A stretch of 64,000 nt of DNA, taken from Ferrovibrio sp. GTDB taxonomy: Bacteria > Pseudomonadota > Alphaproteobacteria > Ferrovibrionales > Ferrovibrionaceae. Below the pieces are notes generated by a model. It was not told the DNA's origin. It saw nothing but the letters and a program-made list of their open reading frames with translations, and did no database searches. Location of the stretch: positions 1-64,000 of the forward strand of contig NZ_JAHBYG010000005.1 of NCBI RefSeq assembly GCF_019636075.1, in the 5' to 3' direction. Below are positions 16,783 through 25,297 of this stretch, one piece after another. Every line of letters starts with the position of its first letter. Positions within the stretch are counted from its first letter, which is position 1. A program made the position numbers and the translations under genes.

Positions 16783-17619
16783 ATGCGTTTATGTTCCTTC
16801 GTTGCGAATGGCAGGGCCAGCTATGGGCTGGTAACCGATACGGGCATCGTCGATGCCGGCAGGCGGCTTGCAGCGCCAAGCCTTAAGCAGGCGCTGGCCG
16901 ATCTGCCGGCCCTGGCGAAACTGGCCGGGGAAAAACCCGATCATGGGCTGGATGCCGTGCAATGGCTGCCCGTTATCCCGGATGCCGGCAAGGTATTTTC
17001 CGTACTGCTGAATTACGAGGCGCTGCGGCTGGAAGCCGGCCGGCCGAAGCTGCAATTTCCGCATCTGCTGACGCGTTTCGCCGATACTCAGGTGGGCCAC
17101 AAGGCGGCACTGATCAAGCCGAAGATTTCCAACGAATTCGATTTCGAGGGCGAATTGGCGGTGGTGATCGGCAAACCGGGCCGCAATATCGCGCGCGCGG
17201 CGGCGATGGAGCATGTGGCCGGCTATGCCTGCTATAACGACGCAACACCACGCGACTGGATGCGCCATAGCCGGCATTTCACCCTGGCCAAAAGCTTTCC
17301 CGGCACCGGCGGCTTCGGCCCCTGGCTGACCACGCGCGATGCCCTGCCTGATCTGAGCAAGAGCACGCTGACCACGCGGCTGAATGGCGAGATCATGCAG
17401 CAGGCTCAGCTTGGCAACTTCACCTATCCGGTGGAAGAGCTGATCAGTTATATCTCGCAGGCTACGCCGCTGAATGCCGGCGATGTGATCTGCACCGGTA
17501 CACCGGGCGGCTGCGGCTACAAGCGTTCGCCGCCGCGCTTCCTGAAGCCCGGCGACGATATCAGCGTGAGCATCGACGGCATCGGCACACTGAGCAACAC
17601 GGTAGCGGAAGAAGCCTAA
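16783..17619 (+). CDS. Fumarylacetoacetate hydrolase family protein (second copy)
   Basis: A 278-residue FAH-fold protein, homologous to that at 9053. The metal-site segment DFEGELAVVIGKPGRNI is intact, as is the GDVICTGTPGGCG signature. It differs from its paralogue in the region after VFSVLLNYEALRLEA, which lines the active site, so the substrate may differ. It is the last gene of the plus-strand importer operon, 32 bp after the second permease. The stop overlaps the convergent GntR stop in a shared CTAA. Expected to cleave or decarboxylate a diketo acid formed by ring opening. Confidence 0.88.
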   Translation: MRLCSFVANGRASYGLVTDTGIVDAGRRLAAPSLKQALADLPALAKLAGEKPDHGLDAVQWLPVIPDAGKVFSVLLNYEALRLEAGRPKLQFPHLLTRFADTQVGHKAALIKPKISNEFDFEGELAVVIGKPGRNIARAAAMEHVAGYACYNDATPRDWMRHSRHFTLAKSFPGTGGFGPWLTTRDALPDLSKSTLTTRLNGEIMQQAQLGNFTYPVEELISYISQATPLNAGDVICTGTPGGCGYKRSPPRFLKPGDDISVSIDGIGTLSNTVAEEA

Positions 17620-18359
17620 TTGTTATCGGCCACCAGGCGCAGCATCGGCACATCCGATGCGGCCTGGGCGGAAGGCTGCGCCATGCGCTCCAGCACATCA
17701 CGCAGCGCCTCGCGGCCCTGATACACATGTTCGCGCATCAGCAATTCTGCACGTTCGGCCTGGCGCAGCCGGATGGCATCGAAAATCAGCGCATGCATAT
17801 ACACATTCTGCTGCACGGTATATTGGATGCGCGCCAGGTTGGAATTGGTGGCCGCCACGTTGCGTGCCGCCACCAGCGGGATCGGATCGAATTGCCGCAC
17901 CATGCGGGTCAGGCTCTGGTTGCCGCTCCACTCCACGATATTCTCATGGAAGAAACCGTTCAGTTCGCGCCAGGCTTCCGCATCGGCCGGCCCGAAATCC
18001 TGCCGTTCGGCCAGCAGCCTTGTATCGGCCAGATTGCGCTCGATCAAGGCAGTTTGCTCATGGCTGAGCCCGATGCCGGCCAACATGGCGCAGGCCATGG
18101 CTTCCAGCCGCCCGCGCACATCCACCGCATCGACGATTTCCTTGACCGTATAGGCCTTCACCACGAAACCGCGCTGCGGCATGTAGACCAGCAGGCCTTC
18201 CTGAGCCAGCGCCTGCAGCGCCAGCCGCACCGGCGTGCGCGATACATTCAGCCGCTGGGCGATTGGAATTTCCATCAGCCGGCTGCCGACCGGAAATTCC
18301 CCGCGCATGATCATCTCGCGGAGTTGCAGCAGCACGCTTTCAAGATGGGTGGAGGTCAT
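17616..18359 (-). CDS. GntR-family regulator, FCD subfamily
   Basis: A 247-residue regulator. The N-terminal winged helix-turn-helix (about 1-70) includes the GntR signature SRLMEIPIAQRLNVSRTPVR. The helical FCD effector domain (about 80-220) shows Asp, His and further polar residues (ELNGFFHENIVEW and the late LMREHVYQGREAL) expected to bind a metal and a small carboxylate. It is co-directional with and 98 bp downstream of the proV gene, and convergent with the FAH gene. Its target is not evident: it may control proXWV or the catabolic arms to its left. Confidence 0.9.
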   Translation of the reverse strand: MTSTHLESVLLQLREMIMRGEFPVGSRLMEIPIAQRLNVSRTPVRLALQALAQEGLLVYMPQRGFVVKAYTVKEIVDAVDVRGRLEAMACAMLAGIGLSHEQTALIERNLADTRLLAERQDFGPADAEAWRELNGFFHENIVEWSGNQSLTRMVRQFDPIPLVAARNVAATNSNLARIQYTVQQNVYMHALIFDAIRLRQAERAELLMREHVYQGREALRDVLERMAQPSAQAASDVPMLRLVADNN

Positions 18360-18457
18360 GGCCGGATTTTACCCCGGCACGGCCCGGCCGCCAAGACGGC
18401 ATCAGAGCTTTTTAGCGGAAATCCGGTAAGAAAAATCCACCCAAATCTCAATGCCCG

Positions 18458-19501
18458 CTAGCCGGCCTGCGGCGCATACCGGGCCAGCGCCTTGATCACT
18501 TGCCGCGCGGTGATGCGGCCGATCTGCACGCCCTGCCCATTCAGCACGCCAACCCATTGATGATCGGCGAAAAGCGGCAGAACATCTTCGCAGCGCGCAT
18601 CCATCGCCACCGCCTGTTCACAGGCTTCTGCCGGCCCGGTTTCCATGATCGAGCGCACCCGGATGGCGCGCGCCTTATTCACATCGCGAACGAACTCCTC
18701 GATATGCGCATTGGCCGGGCGCAACACGATATCCTCTGGCCGGCCAACCTGCTGCACGGCGCCATCGCGCAACACCGCAATACGGTTGCCGATCTTCAAC
18801 GCCTCATCGAAATCATGGGTGATGAATAGGATGGTCTTACCCAGTTGCTGCTGCAGACTGAGCAATTGATCCTGCATGCCGGAGCGGATCAGCGGATCCA
18901 ATGCCGAGAAGGCTTCATCCATCAGGATGATATCGGTATCCATGGCCAAAGCGCGGGCCAGGCCTACCCGCTGTTGTTGGCCGCCGGAAAGCTGTCGCGG
19001 CAAGGATTGTTCATAACCGGCCAGCCCCACGGTTTCGATCCATTGCGCCGCTGCCTGCATTCGATCAGCCTTGCCCACACCACGGGTTTCCAGACCATAG
19101 GCCACATTATCGATCACCGAGCGATGCGGCAGCAGCCCGAATTTCTGGAACACCATGGTGACTTTGCTGCGGCGGAATTCACGCAATTCTGCCAGGTTCA
19201 TCTTCAATACATCCACGCCATCCACTTCGATCTCGCCGCCCGTGGGGTCGATCAGGCGATTGACATGGCGCACCAGGGTGGACTTGCCAGATCCGGACAG
19301 GCCCATCACCACGAATATCTGTCCGCGCTCGATATCGAGCGAAACATCATCCAGCCCCACCACATGGCCGGATTCGGATTGCAGATCCGCTTTGGATTTA
19401 CCCTGGCGCAGCATTTCCAGCGCCTGCAAGGGCGCATCACCGAAGATCTTGGTGACCTTGCGCATGCGAATGGCATAATCGGCAGTCTGTTGTTGGCTCA
19501 T
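18458..19501 (-). CDS. proV: Glycine betaine/proline-type ABC transporter ATPase (ProV)
   Basis: A 347-residue ATPase. A ProV-specific N-terminal extension (ALEMLRQGKSKADLQSESGH) precedes the ATPase core. Walker A GLSGSGKS is at residues 67-74, the signature LSGGQQQR near 166 and Walker B IILMDEAFSALD near 188. The C-terminal 70 residues resemble a single degenerate CBS region, which in OpuA/ProV senses ionic strength. The gene overlaps proW by four bases (ATGA). Function: energises uptake of a quaternary amine or proline-like solute. Confidence 0.92.
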   Translation of the reverse strand: MSQQQTADYAIRMRKVTKIFGDAPLQALEMLRQGKSKADLQSESGHVVGLDDVSLDIERGQIFVVMGLSGSGKSTLVRHVNRLIDPTGGEIEVDGVDVLKMNLAELREFRRSKVTMVFQKFGLLPHRSVIDNVAYGLETRGVGKADRMQAAAQWIETVGLAGYEQSLPRQLSGGQQQRVGLARALAMDTDIILMDEAFSALDPLIRSGMQDQLLSLQQQLGKTILFITHDFDEALKIGNRIAVLRDGAVQQVGRPEDIVLRPANAHIEEFVRDVNKARAIRVRSIMETGPAEACEQAVAMDARCEDVLPLFADHQWVGVLNGQGVQIGRITARQVIKALARYAPQAG

Positions 19502-20370
19502 ATCCGCATCTCCGCAAGACCGATCCGCGCCTGCAAGCGTTTACCGAGAGCCTGAGTGATGCGATCGAACACAATCGCCAGCACCACAATGCCCAGCCCG
19601 GCGAACAGGCCGCGGCTGACTTCCAGCCGCCCGATGCCTTGCAGCACCTGGTATCCCAAACCGCCGGCGCCGATCATCGAAGCCACCACCACCATCGACA
19701 ACGCCATCATGGTGGTCTGGTTCACGCCGGCCAGAATCGTCGGCAAAGCAAGGGGAATCTGCACACCCAGCAGGCGCTGGGCGGGCGTGGTGCCGAAAGC
19801 GCGGCTGGCTTCCATCACCGCCGGATCAATGCCGCGCAGGCCCAGATCCGTGAGCCGCACCAAGGGCGGCGCGGCATAAACGATGGTGGCGATCAATGCC
19901 GGGATCTTGCCTGGCCCGAAAATCATCACTGTGGGAATCAAATAGACGAAGCTGGGTAAGGTCTGCATCAGATCGAGCAAAGGCACCACCACATGGCGCA
20001 CCCGCAACGACCGCGCCATCCACACGCCCAGAGGAATCGAAATCACGATGGCGGCCAGCGTCGCCGATATCATCAAGGCGGTGGTGGCCATGGCATCGCG
20101 CCACAGATCCATCAAGCCGATGAACACCAACCCTACCAGCACCACAGCCGGCAATCGCCAAGTGCGGGTGGCAAGCCAGGCAAGCCCGGTCAGCAGCAGG
20201 ATGATCGCCCACCAGGGCGTGGCAATCAGCAGCCGCTCGAGAATGTTAAGCAGCATCAGCAGTGGATAGGCAGCGGCCTCGAAGCCGCCGCCCCAATGCA
20301 TCACCACCCATTCGAGAGCATCGTCGACGGCACGGCGCAGCGGCACCGTGTCCAAGACATCCGGAAACAT
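19498..20370 (-). CDS. proW: Glycine betaine/proline-type ABC permease (ProW)
   Basis: A 290-residue integral membrane protein. After a soluble N-terminal tail of about 50 residues there are several hydrophobic helices. The cytoplasmic EAA loop is seen in VMEASRAFGTTPAQRLLGVQIPLALPT. The late segment MMALSMVVVASMIGAGGLG is diagnostic for the betaine/choline permease group. It works with ProV and the periplasmic ProX; the proX gene is separated by 145 bp that contain a strong hairpin. Confidence 0.92.
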   Translation of the reverse strand: MFPDVLDTVPLRRAVDDALEWVVMHWGGGFEAAAYPLLMLLNILERLLIATPWWAIILLLTGLAWLATRTWRLPAVVLVGLVFIGLMDLWRDAMATTALMISATLAAIVISIPLGVWMARSLRVRHVVVPLLDLMQTLPSFVYLIPTVMIFGPGKIPALIATIVYAAPPLVRLTDLGLRGIDPAVMEASRAFGTTPAQRLLGVQIPLALPTILAGVNQTTMMALSMVVVASMIGAGGLGYQVLQGIGRLEVSRGLFAGLGIVVLAIVFDRITQALGKRLQARIGLAEMRI

Positions 20371-20441
20371 GAAAGCCTCTTATATCTATTGGCAGAATCG
20401 GATTGCGGAATTGAAAAAATACAAACGCCGCCGATACGACA

Positions 20442-20469
20442 GCCGCCCGGCAGGATTATGCCGGGCGGC
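20442..20469 (-). terminator. Intra-operon hairpin between proX and proW
   Basis: An 11-bp perfect stem (GCCGCCCGGCA / TGCCGGGCGGC) with a six-base loop. It lies between the proX stop and the proW start. A T tract on the transcribed strand occurs only about 25 bases later, so full termination is unlikely. It probably gives partial termination or protects the proX message, allowing more binding protein than membrane parts. Confidence 0.5.
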
Positions 20470-20515
20470 CGAAGCGGAGCCTGAAATGCTCCGGGAAAAA
20501 CGATGCGCGGGTGAT

Positions 20516-21535
20516 TTAGTTCACCGCGCCCCGCACTTTCTTGGCTACGTCGGCGCTTACCCACTTGCTCCAAACCGCGTCCTTGGTTTTGAGGAAGTTT
20601 TTGGCGGTGGTAGCGGCATCGGCCTTGTTCTCATCGCCGTAGACCAGCAACTCGCTGATCTGCGCGTTGCTAAGCCCCACCTTCGACAGATAACCGGCAA
20701 CCACCGGCGCATCCTTCTTGATCCAGGCGGCCGCCCCCACGATGGCGGGCGAAGACGGATAGCCGGTCACGCCCGGCGGATTCTTGCAGGCCTTGTCGGT
20801 ATTGCAGGCATAGACATCCGGCTTGGTGGGGCCGAGATCGATCTGCACCGTATCGTATTTGCCCAGGATTCCGGTGGGGCCCCAATAGTAGAACAGGATC
20901 GGCGCCTTACGGGTGAAGGCGCGCGCGATGGACGCATCCAGCGCACCGCCGGAGCCGGGCGAGAACAGGTTCCACTTGGCATCCATGCCCAGCGCCTTGT
21001 AGAGCGCAGAGGTGGACAATTCGCAGACCCAACCCGGCGGGCAGGAATACAGCCGGCCCTTGCTGGCATCCTCTGGGTCCGGGAACAGGTCTGGCCGGGC
21101 GATCACCGCCTTGGCATTGGTCAGTTCAGGATGCTTCTCCACCATGTAGCGCGGAATGAACCAGCCCTCCACGGTGCCGTCGGTGATGGCATCGGCCAGC
21201 TTGACCACCTTGCCTTCGGCCTCGCCTTTGGCCCATTGCTGCTCGATGGCGCTGGTCCAGAGTTCGGGCGCCACGGCCGGGGTGCCGCGCGACAGCATGG
21301 AGGCGGAAGTGGGCACCGTATCACCCGCCACGATGGCCACCTTGCAGCCATAACCCTTTTCCAGAATCGTGGCATGAATATGTGCAAGGGCTGCGGCGGA
21401 AGGCCAAGTCATTTCAGCGATATCGATAGTCTTATTGGTATCGCATGTAACAGCTTGAGCCGGACTTTGAATCGAAAAAACCGAAAGAAAAGAAAATGTT
21501 ATCGCTGCGAGAGCTGATTTTTCCCCAAACCTCAT
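20516..21535 (-). CDS. proX: Glycine betaine/choline-type periplasmic binding protein (ProX)
   Basis: A 339-residue secreted protein. Sec signal at residues 1-28 (cleavage after AQA), then a Cys-containing start (VTCDTNKTIDIAEMTWPSAAA) as in ProX/OpuAC proteins. Aromatic residues suited to a cation-pi box are present (Trp in EMTWPS, PELWTSAI, GWFIPRYM and PPGWVCEL, Tyr-Tyr-Trp in LFYYWGP). Several Cys pairs (SCPPGWVC, ACNTDKACKNPPG) may be disulfides. First gene of proXWV. Upstream is an unusually AT-rich 200-bp region. Ligand probably betaine, choline or a related methylamine. Confidence 0.9.
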   Translation of the reverse strand: MRFGEKSALAAITFSFLSVFSIQSPAQAVTCDTNKTIDIAEMTWPSAAALAHIHATILEKGYGCKVAIVAGDTVPTSASMLSRGTPAVAPELWTSAIEQQWAKGEAEGKVVKLADAITDGTVEGWFIPRYMVEKHPELTNAKAVIARPDLFPDPEDASKGRLYSCPPGWVCELSTSALYKALGMDAKWNLFSPGSGGALDASIARAFTRKAPILFYYWGPTGILGKYDTVQIDLGPTKPDVYACNTDKACKNPPGVTGYPSSPAIVGAAAWIKKDAPVVAGYLSKVGLSNAQISELLVYGDENKADAATTAKNFLKTKDAVWSKWVSADVAKKVRGAVN

Positions 21536-21735
21536 AGTTTTACTCCTTTATATTTACAACCAATAGGAGAGTTTATTATAATATGTAATGCATAATTGTC
21601 AACCATCGGTAGTATTACTTAAATAATACTGTATATATACTTTAATAAACTAATGATTATTAAGCACGCAAATAGCCAGCCGTCCGTTACTTGGGCGGTT
21701 ATTTGAATTTCGATTTTTCGAGAAAAAATCTTTTT
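21536..21735. promoter_or_regulatory. AT-rich proX promoter region with inverted repeats
   Basis: A 200-bp stretch far richer in A+T than the rest of the window. It holds a 7-bp inverted repeat with a six-base spacer at 21611-21630 (AGTATTA / TAATACT), a likely operator or promoter element for proX. Near the end of the phosphodiesterase gene, a 7-bp stem at 21712-21730 is followed on the plus strand by seven T residues (21731-21737), terminator-like but with no plus-strand gene upstream. Its A-rich mirror on the minus strand could stop the phosphodiesterase operon. Confidence 0.45.
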
Positions 21736-22551
21736 TTAATCGATCAGATTGCCGGCGGCATCGAAGAACGGGAACGGGCCGGGATAATCGCCGATCGCCG
21801 CCACATGGCTGACCAGCATGCCGTCGCGCCAACGATGCAGCATGAAACCCGGCGGTTCCATGCGGAACTGGCTGGGGGCATCATCGTGCAGGTCCAGTGC
21901 CACCTGATGCGCCGGGCTGGGGCAAGTCAGCACCGGGCGGCCGCCCACCCGGGCATGGATCACCCGGTGCAGATGGCCGCAGAGCACCAGCTCCACCTGC
22001 GGATGGCGGGCCATCACCTGGGCGAAGCCCTCGCGACCGATCAGGCCGATCTTGTCCATATGCCCGATGCCGGTGGGGAATGGCGGGTGATGCATCAGGA
22101 TCAGGCTGGGCGTATCCGGCTGTTCCGCCAGCGTGCGATCCAGCCAGGCCAGGCGTTCAGCGCAAAGCTCGCCGCCGCCCTGGCCGGGAATGATGGTATC
22201 CAGGCCGATGATGCGCAAAGGCCATTCTTCCACGGCATAATGCAGGAAACCGCTGGCCGGTAGATAGCGTCCGGCAGCAAAGGCCTGGCGCATCGGGTCG
22301 CGCGCATCGTGATTGCCCGGCACCACGTAAAGCGGCTGTTTCAGCGGCGCCAGGATGCCTTGCAGATGCTGGTATTCCTCAGGCCGACCGAGATCGACCA
22401 GATCGCCGGTCAGCACGATCAGATCGGGTTGCGGATCCAACCGCTGGATTTCAGCCACGCAGACGCGCAGCATATCGGCGGTATCCACCTTCTTGTAGGC
22501 AAGCTTGCCCGGCAGTTTGATATGGGTATCGGTGATCTGGCAGATCAGCAT
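21736..22551 (-). CDS. Calcineurin-like phosphodiesterase (GpdQ/class III type)
   Basis: A 271-residue binuclear metallophosphoesterase. All family motifs are visible: DTHIK near the N-terminus (D-x-H), GDLVDLG (near 49), the GNHD segment (VVPGNHDARDP), the later MHHPPFP His, and GHLHRV. This set and length match GpdQ and related class III cyclic-nucleotide/glycerophosphodiester phosphodiesterases. It is the last gene of an operon with a complete ABC importer and a DeoR regulator, 15 bp after the ATPase gene. Context suggests hydrolysis of an imported phosphodiester such as a glycerophosphodiester (inference); cAMP hydrolysis is an alternative. Confidence 0.88.
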   Translation of the reverse strand: MLICQITDTHIKLPGKLAYKKVDTADMLRVCVAEIQRLDPQPDLIVLTGDLVDLGRPEEYQHLQGILAPLKQPLYVVPGNHDARDPMRQAFAAGRYLPASGFLHYAVEEWPLRIIGLDTIIPGQGGGELCAERLAWLDRTLAEQPDTPSLILMHHPPFPTGIGHMDKIGLIGREGFAQVMARHPQVELVLCGHLHRVIHARVGGRPVLTCPSPAHQVALDLHDDAPSQFRMEPPGFMLHRWRDGMLVSHVAAIGDYPGPFPFFDAAGNLID

Positions 22552-22566
22552 GGGGCGATCCGATCC

Positions 22567-23598
22567 TTACAATGCGAGAATGCGGCTGGCATCCACCTGC
22601 AAGCCGACGGTTTCGCCGATGCGGAATTCGCGACGCTCGGCGGTTTCCACCACCAGCGGTTTGTCGTTGCCGATGCTGACGAAAAGCCGCGTGCGGTCGC
22701 CCAGGAAGAAAGCGGCATCGATACTGCCCGATAGCGGCGCCGAAGCGGCATCGGCCAGCGCGGTATCCTCGGGCCGGAACCAGGCTTCGCGCGCGGCATG
22801 CGGAGCGGCCGCCCAGGGCAGCAGACCGCCGGCGGTGCGAAAGCCGCCGGATTCCGGCTGGCCGCTCAAGCGGTTCATGGTGCCGATGAATTCGGCCACA
22901 TAGCGCGAGGCCGGGCGCTGGTAGATATCGCGCGGACTGCCGATCTGCGCCACCTTGCCGTGATCCATCACGAGAATCCTGTCGCCCAGCGCCATTGCCT
23001 CGGCCTGATCATGGGTGACATAGATCGCCGTGATTCCTAAGCGCCGCAGCAGGCCATCGATTTCCAGCCGCAGCACATCGCGCAGCTTGGCATCCAGCGC
23101 GGTGAGCGGTTCGTCCAGCAGCAGGGCGCGCGGCTCGGCGGCCAGGGCGCGCGCCAAGGCCACACGCTGACGCTGGCCGCCGGATAGCTGATCGATGCGA
23201 CGATCTGCCAGCGGGCTGATCCGCATCATCTCCAGCAACTCGCCCACGCGCTGGCGGATTGCGGTTGCCGGGCGCTTACGGATGCGCAGGCCATAACCGA
23301 TATTCTCGGCCACGCTCATATTGGGAAACAGTGCATAGGATTGGAAGACCATACCCACATTGCGCTTCTCGATCGGCAACGGCGTGACATCCACGCCATC
23401 GAAGGTGACGCTGCCGCCTTCATCGGGCGCTTCCAGCCCGGCGATGATGCGCAAGGTGGTGGTTTTGCCGCAGCCCGACGGGCCGAGGAATACCATGGTT
23501 TCGCCGGCGCCGATGTCCAGATCCAGCGGCTCCAGCGCGCGGGTGCCGTCGGGGAAGGTTTTGCCGCAGCGGCTAAGACGGATCGATACGGGCTGCAT
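22567..23598 (-). CDS. ABC transporter ATP-binding protein (UgpC/PotA/FbpC type)
   Basis: A 343-residue ATPase with Walker A GPSGCGKT at residues 39-46, signature LSGGQRQR near 138, Walker B ALLLDEPLTALD and switch His in YVTHDQAEA. The C-terminal 100 residues form the TOBE-type regulatory beta domain found in the Ugp/Pot/Fbp group. The ATG immediately follows the stop of the permease gene (TGAATG). It drives the importer whose other parts are the two permeases and binding protein upstream. Confidence 0.92.
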   Translation of the reverse strand: MQPVSIRLSRCGKTFPDGTRALEPLDLDIGAGETMVFLGPSGCGKTTTLRIIAGLEAPDEGGSVTFDGVDVTPLPIEKRNVGMVFQSYALFPNMSVAENIGYGLRIRKRPATAIRQRVGELLEMMRISPLADRRIDQLSGGQRQRVALARALAAEPRALLLDEPLTALDAKLRDVLRLEIDGLLRRLGITAIYVTHDQAEAMALGDRILVMDHGKVAQIGSPRDIYQRPASRYVAEFIGTMNRLSGQPESGGFRTAGGLLPWAAAPHAAREAWFRPEDTALADAASAPLSGSIDAAFFLGDRTRLFVSIGNDKPLVVETAERREFRIGETVGLQVDASRILAL

Positions 23599-24408
23599 TC
23601 ATTCCTCGTCGGTCTTGAAGGTCTGTTTCGGCTTCTGTGCCACTGCCTGCATGGCGATCAGCAACGGCACGATCATCACGAAAAACACCAGGGTATAGGC
23701 GCTGCCGATTTCCAGCCGCAGCGAGGCATAGGCATCGGCCAGCCCCACCGGCAGGGTTTTGGTGAAGGGCGTGTGCAAAAGCCAGGTCATATTGAATTCG
23801 CCCATGGAGAGCGTAACCACCATCAGCGAACCGGCAACGATGCCGGCGCGGCAATTCGGCAGCACGATATGGGTGAAACGCTGGATGAAACCGGCGCCAA
23901 GCGAGGCAGCGCCCTCTTCCAATGTCTTGAGATCAATGGCCAGCAGCACCGCCAACACCGAACGCACCATGAAGGGCAAGGTGAACAGCACATGGCCCAC
24001 CAGGATGAACAGCCAGGAGGTGCGGAAACCGCCGGCACCGCCATACATCACGATCAGCGCCAGCGCGGTGGCCAGGCCAGGCACGGCCACCGGCATCACC
24101 AGCAATTCCTCCAGCGCACGGGTAAACCCGTTCTGCTTCTTGGCCAGTGCATAGGCGGCCGGAATCCCCAGCACCAATGTTACCGCCAGACAGGCCAGCG
24201 AAATGCCGATGGAGCGGAAGATGGTGTCGCGATAACCGGACCAGACCTCAATCACCCAGCGGAATGTCAGGCCGGACGACAGGCCGGTCTGGTAATTCAC
24301 CGTGAGGCCGGCCAAAGCCGACAGCACCACCGGCACCACCAGGAACACGCAGACCGAAAGCGTGAAGGCAAGCTGCAGCCAGAACAGGGGTTTGCGCTGC
24401 ATGGCCAT
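23599..24408 (-). CDS. ABC transporter permease (second permease, PotC/FbpB-like)
   Basis: A 269-residue permease with six likely helices. The EAA loop lies in TLEEGAASLGAGFIQRFTHIVLPNCRAG read across residues 165-195. I place the start at the ATG at 24408, where it overlaps the stop of the upstream permease by one base (TGATG). The C-terminal tail is polar (AQKPKQTFKTDEE). It pairs with the permease encoded at 24408-25232 to form a heterodimeric channel. Confidence 0.88.
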   Translation of the reverse strand: MAMQRKPLFWLQLAFTLSVCVFLVVPVVLSALAGLTVNYQTGLSSGLTFRWVIEVWSGYRDTIFRSIGISLACLAVTLVLGIPAAYALAKKQNGFTRALEELLVMPVAVPGLATALALIVMYGGAGGFRTSWLFILVGHVLFTLPFMVRSVLAVLLAIDLKTLEEGAASLGAGFIQRFTHIVLPNCRAGIVAGSLMVVTLSMGEFNMTWLLHTPFTKTLPVGLADAYASLRLEIGSAYTLVFFVMIVPLLIAMQAVAQKPKQTFKTDEE

Positions 24409-25232
24409 CACCCTGCCGCCGCAACAGTGCCGCCGGCGAATTGCCGCGCGATGGCCAGCACGATCCAAGTGACCGCACCCAGCACGAAGCTCAAGGCCGC
24501 CGCCATGGCCATGTTGGCCTGGAGCGTGAATTCGGTATAGATCACCATCGGCAGCACATTGATGCGGGTGGCCAATGTGAAGGCGGTGCCGAAAGCACCC
24601 ACGGCGGTGGCGAAACAGATCGCGCCGGCTGCCAGGAAAGCGGGCTTCAGGCCAGGAATGATCACATCCAGCACCACCCGCCAGGGCGAGGCGCCCAGGC
24701 TGCGGGCCGCTTCCTCAAGCTTGGGATCGAGTTTTTCAGCCGCCGCCATCACCGTTAGGATGGTGCGCGGAATCGAGAAATACACATAACCCATCAGCAG
24801 ACCGGCCATCGAATACGCGAAAACCAGCTTCTCGCCGGTAAGCGCCAGCGTGATATCGCCGATCAGGCCCTGGCGGCCAGCCAGCATGATCACCATGAAG
24901 CCGATCACCACGCCGGGAAAGGCCAGCGGAAAGGTGAGCATGGAAACCAGCACGGCGTTGCCGCGAAAGCTGTGGCGCTGCAGGAACACGCCGGCAATGC
25001 CGGAGATTATCAGGGTAATCACCGTGGTGCCGGCAGCCAGCACCAGGGTGGAGACCAGGCTGCGGAAATAATTGCGGTCGGTGACGATGGCGGCATAGGC
25101 CGCATAGCCCAGCTTGCCCTCGCCGCCGATCAGGAACAGGCGCACCAGCGGCAGCAGGAAGAAAGCGCAAAAGAAAATCCCCGCCGGCAACAGCAGGGCA
25201 ATCAGCAGGGAATTTTCGCGTCGCAGCGCCAT
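24408..25232 (-). CDS. ABC transporter permease (first permease, PotB-like)
   Basis: A 274-residue inner-membrane permease. A first helix (SLLIALLLPAGIFFCAFFLL) is followed by a periplasmic loop and five more helices. The cytoplasmic coupling loop is KLEEAARSLGASPWRVVLDV. It follows the binding-protein gene after a 65-bp gap with a hairpin. Confidence 0.88.
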   Translation of the reverse strand: MALRRENSLLIALLLPAGIFFCAFFLLPLVRLFLIGGEGKLGYAAYAAIVTDRNYFRSLVSTLVLAAGTTVITLIISGIAGVFLQRHSFRGNAVLVSMLTFPLAFPGVVIGFMVIMLAGRQGLIGDITLALTGEKLVFAYSMAGLLMGYVYFSIPRTILTVMAAAEKLDPKLEEAARSLGASPWRVVLDVIIPGLKPAFLAAGAICFATAVGAFGTAFTLATRINVLPMVIYTEFTLQANMAMAAALSFVLGAVTWIVLAIARQFAGGTVAAAG

Positions 25233-25263
25233 ACGGGTATCAATCCGGGCAGGAAGGAAGGAT

Positions 25264-25290
25264 CAGGCGGCAGCATTATGCCGCCGCCTG
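25264..25290 (-). terminator. Intra-operon hairpin after the binding-protein gene
   Basis: An 8-bp perfect stem (CAGGCGGC / GCCGCCTG) whose loop contains a further short GCA/TGC pairing. It lies in the 65-bp gap between the binding-protein and first permease genes. There is no T tract. Its position mirrors the hairpin after proX and suggests message stabilisation or partial termination, giving an excess of binding protein. Confidence 0.4.
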
Positions 25291-25297
25291 ACAGGCT

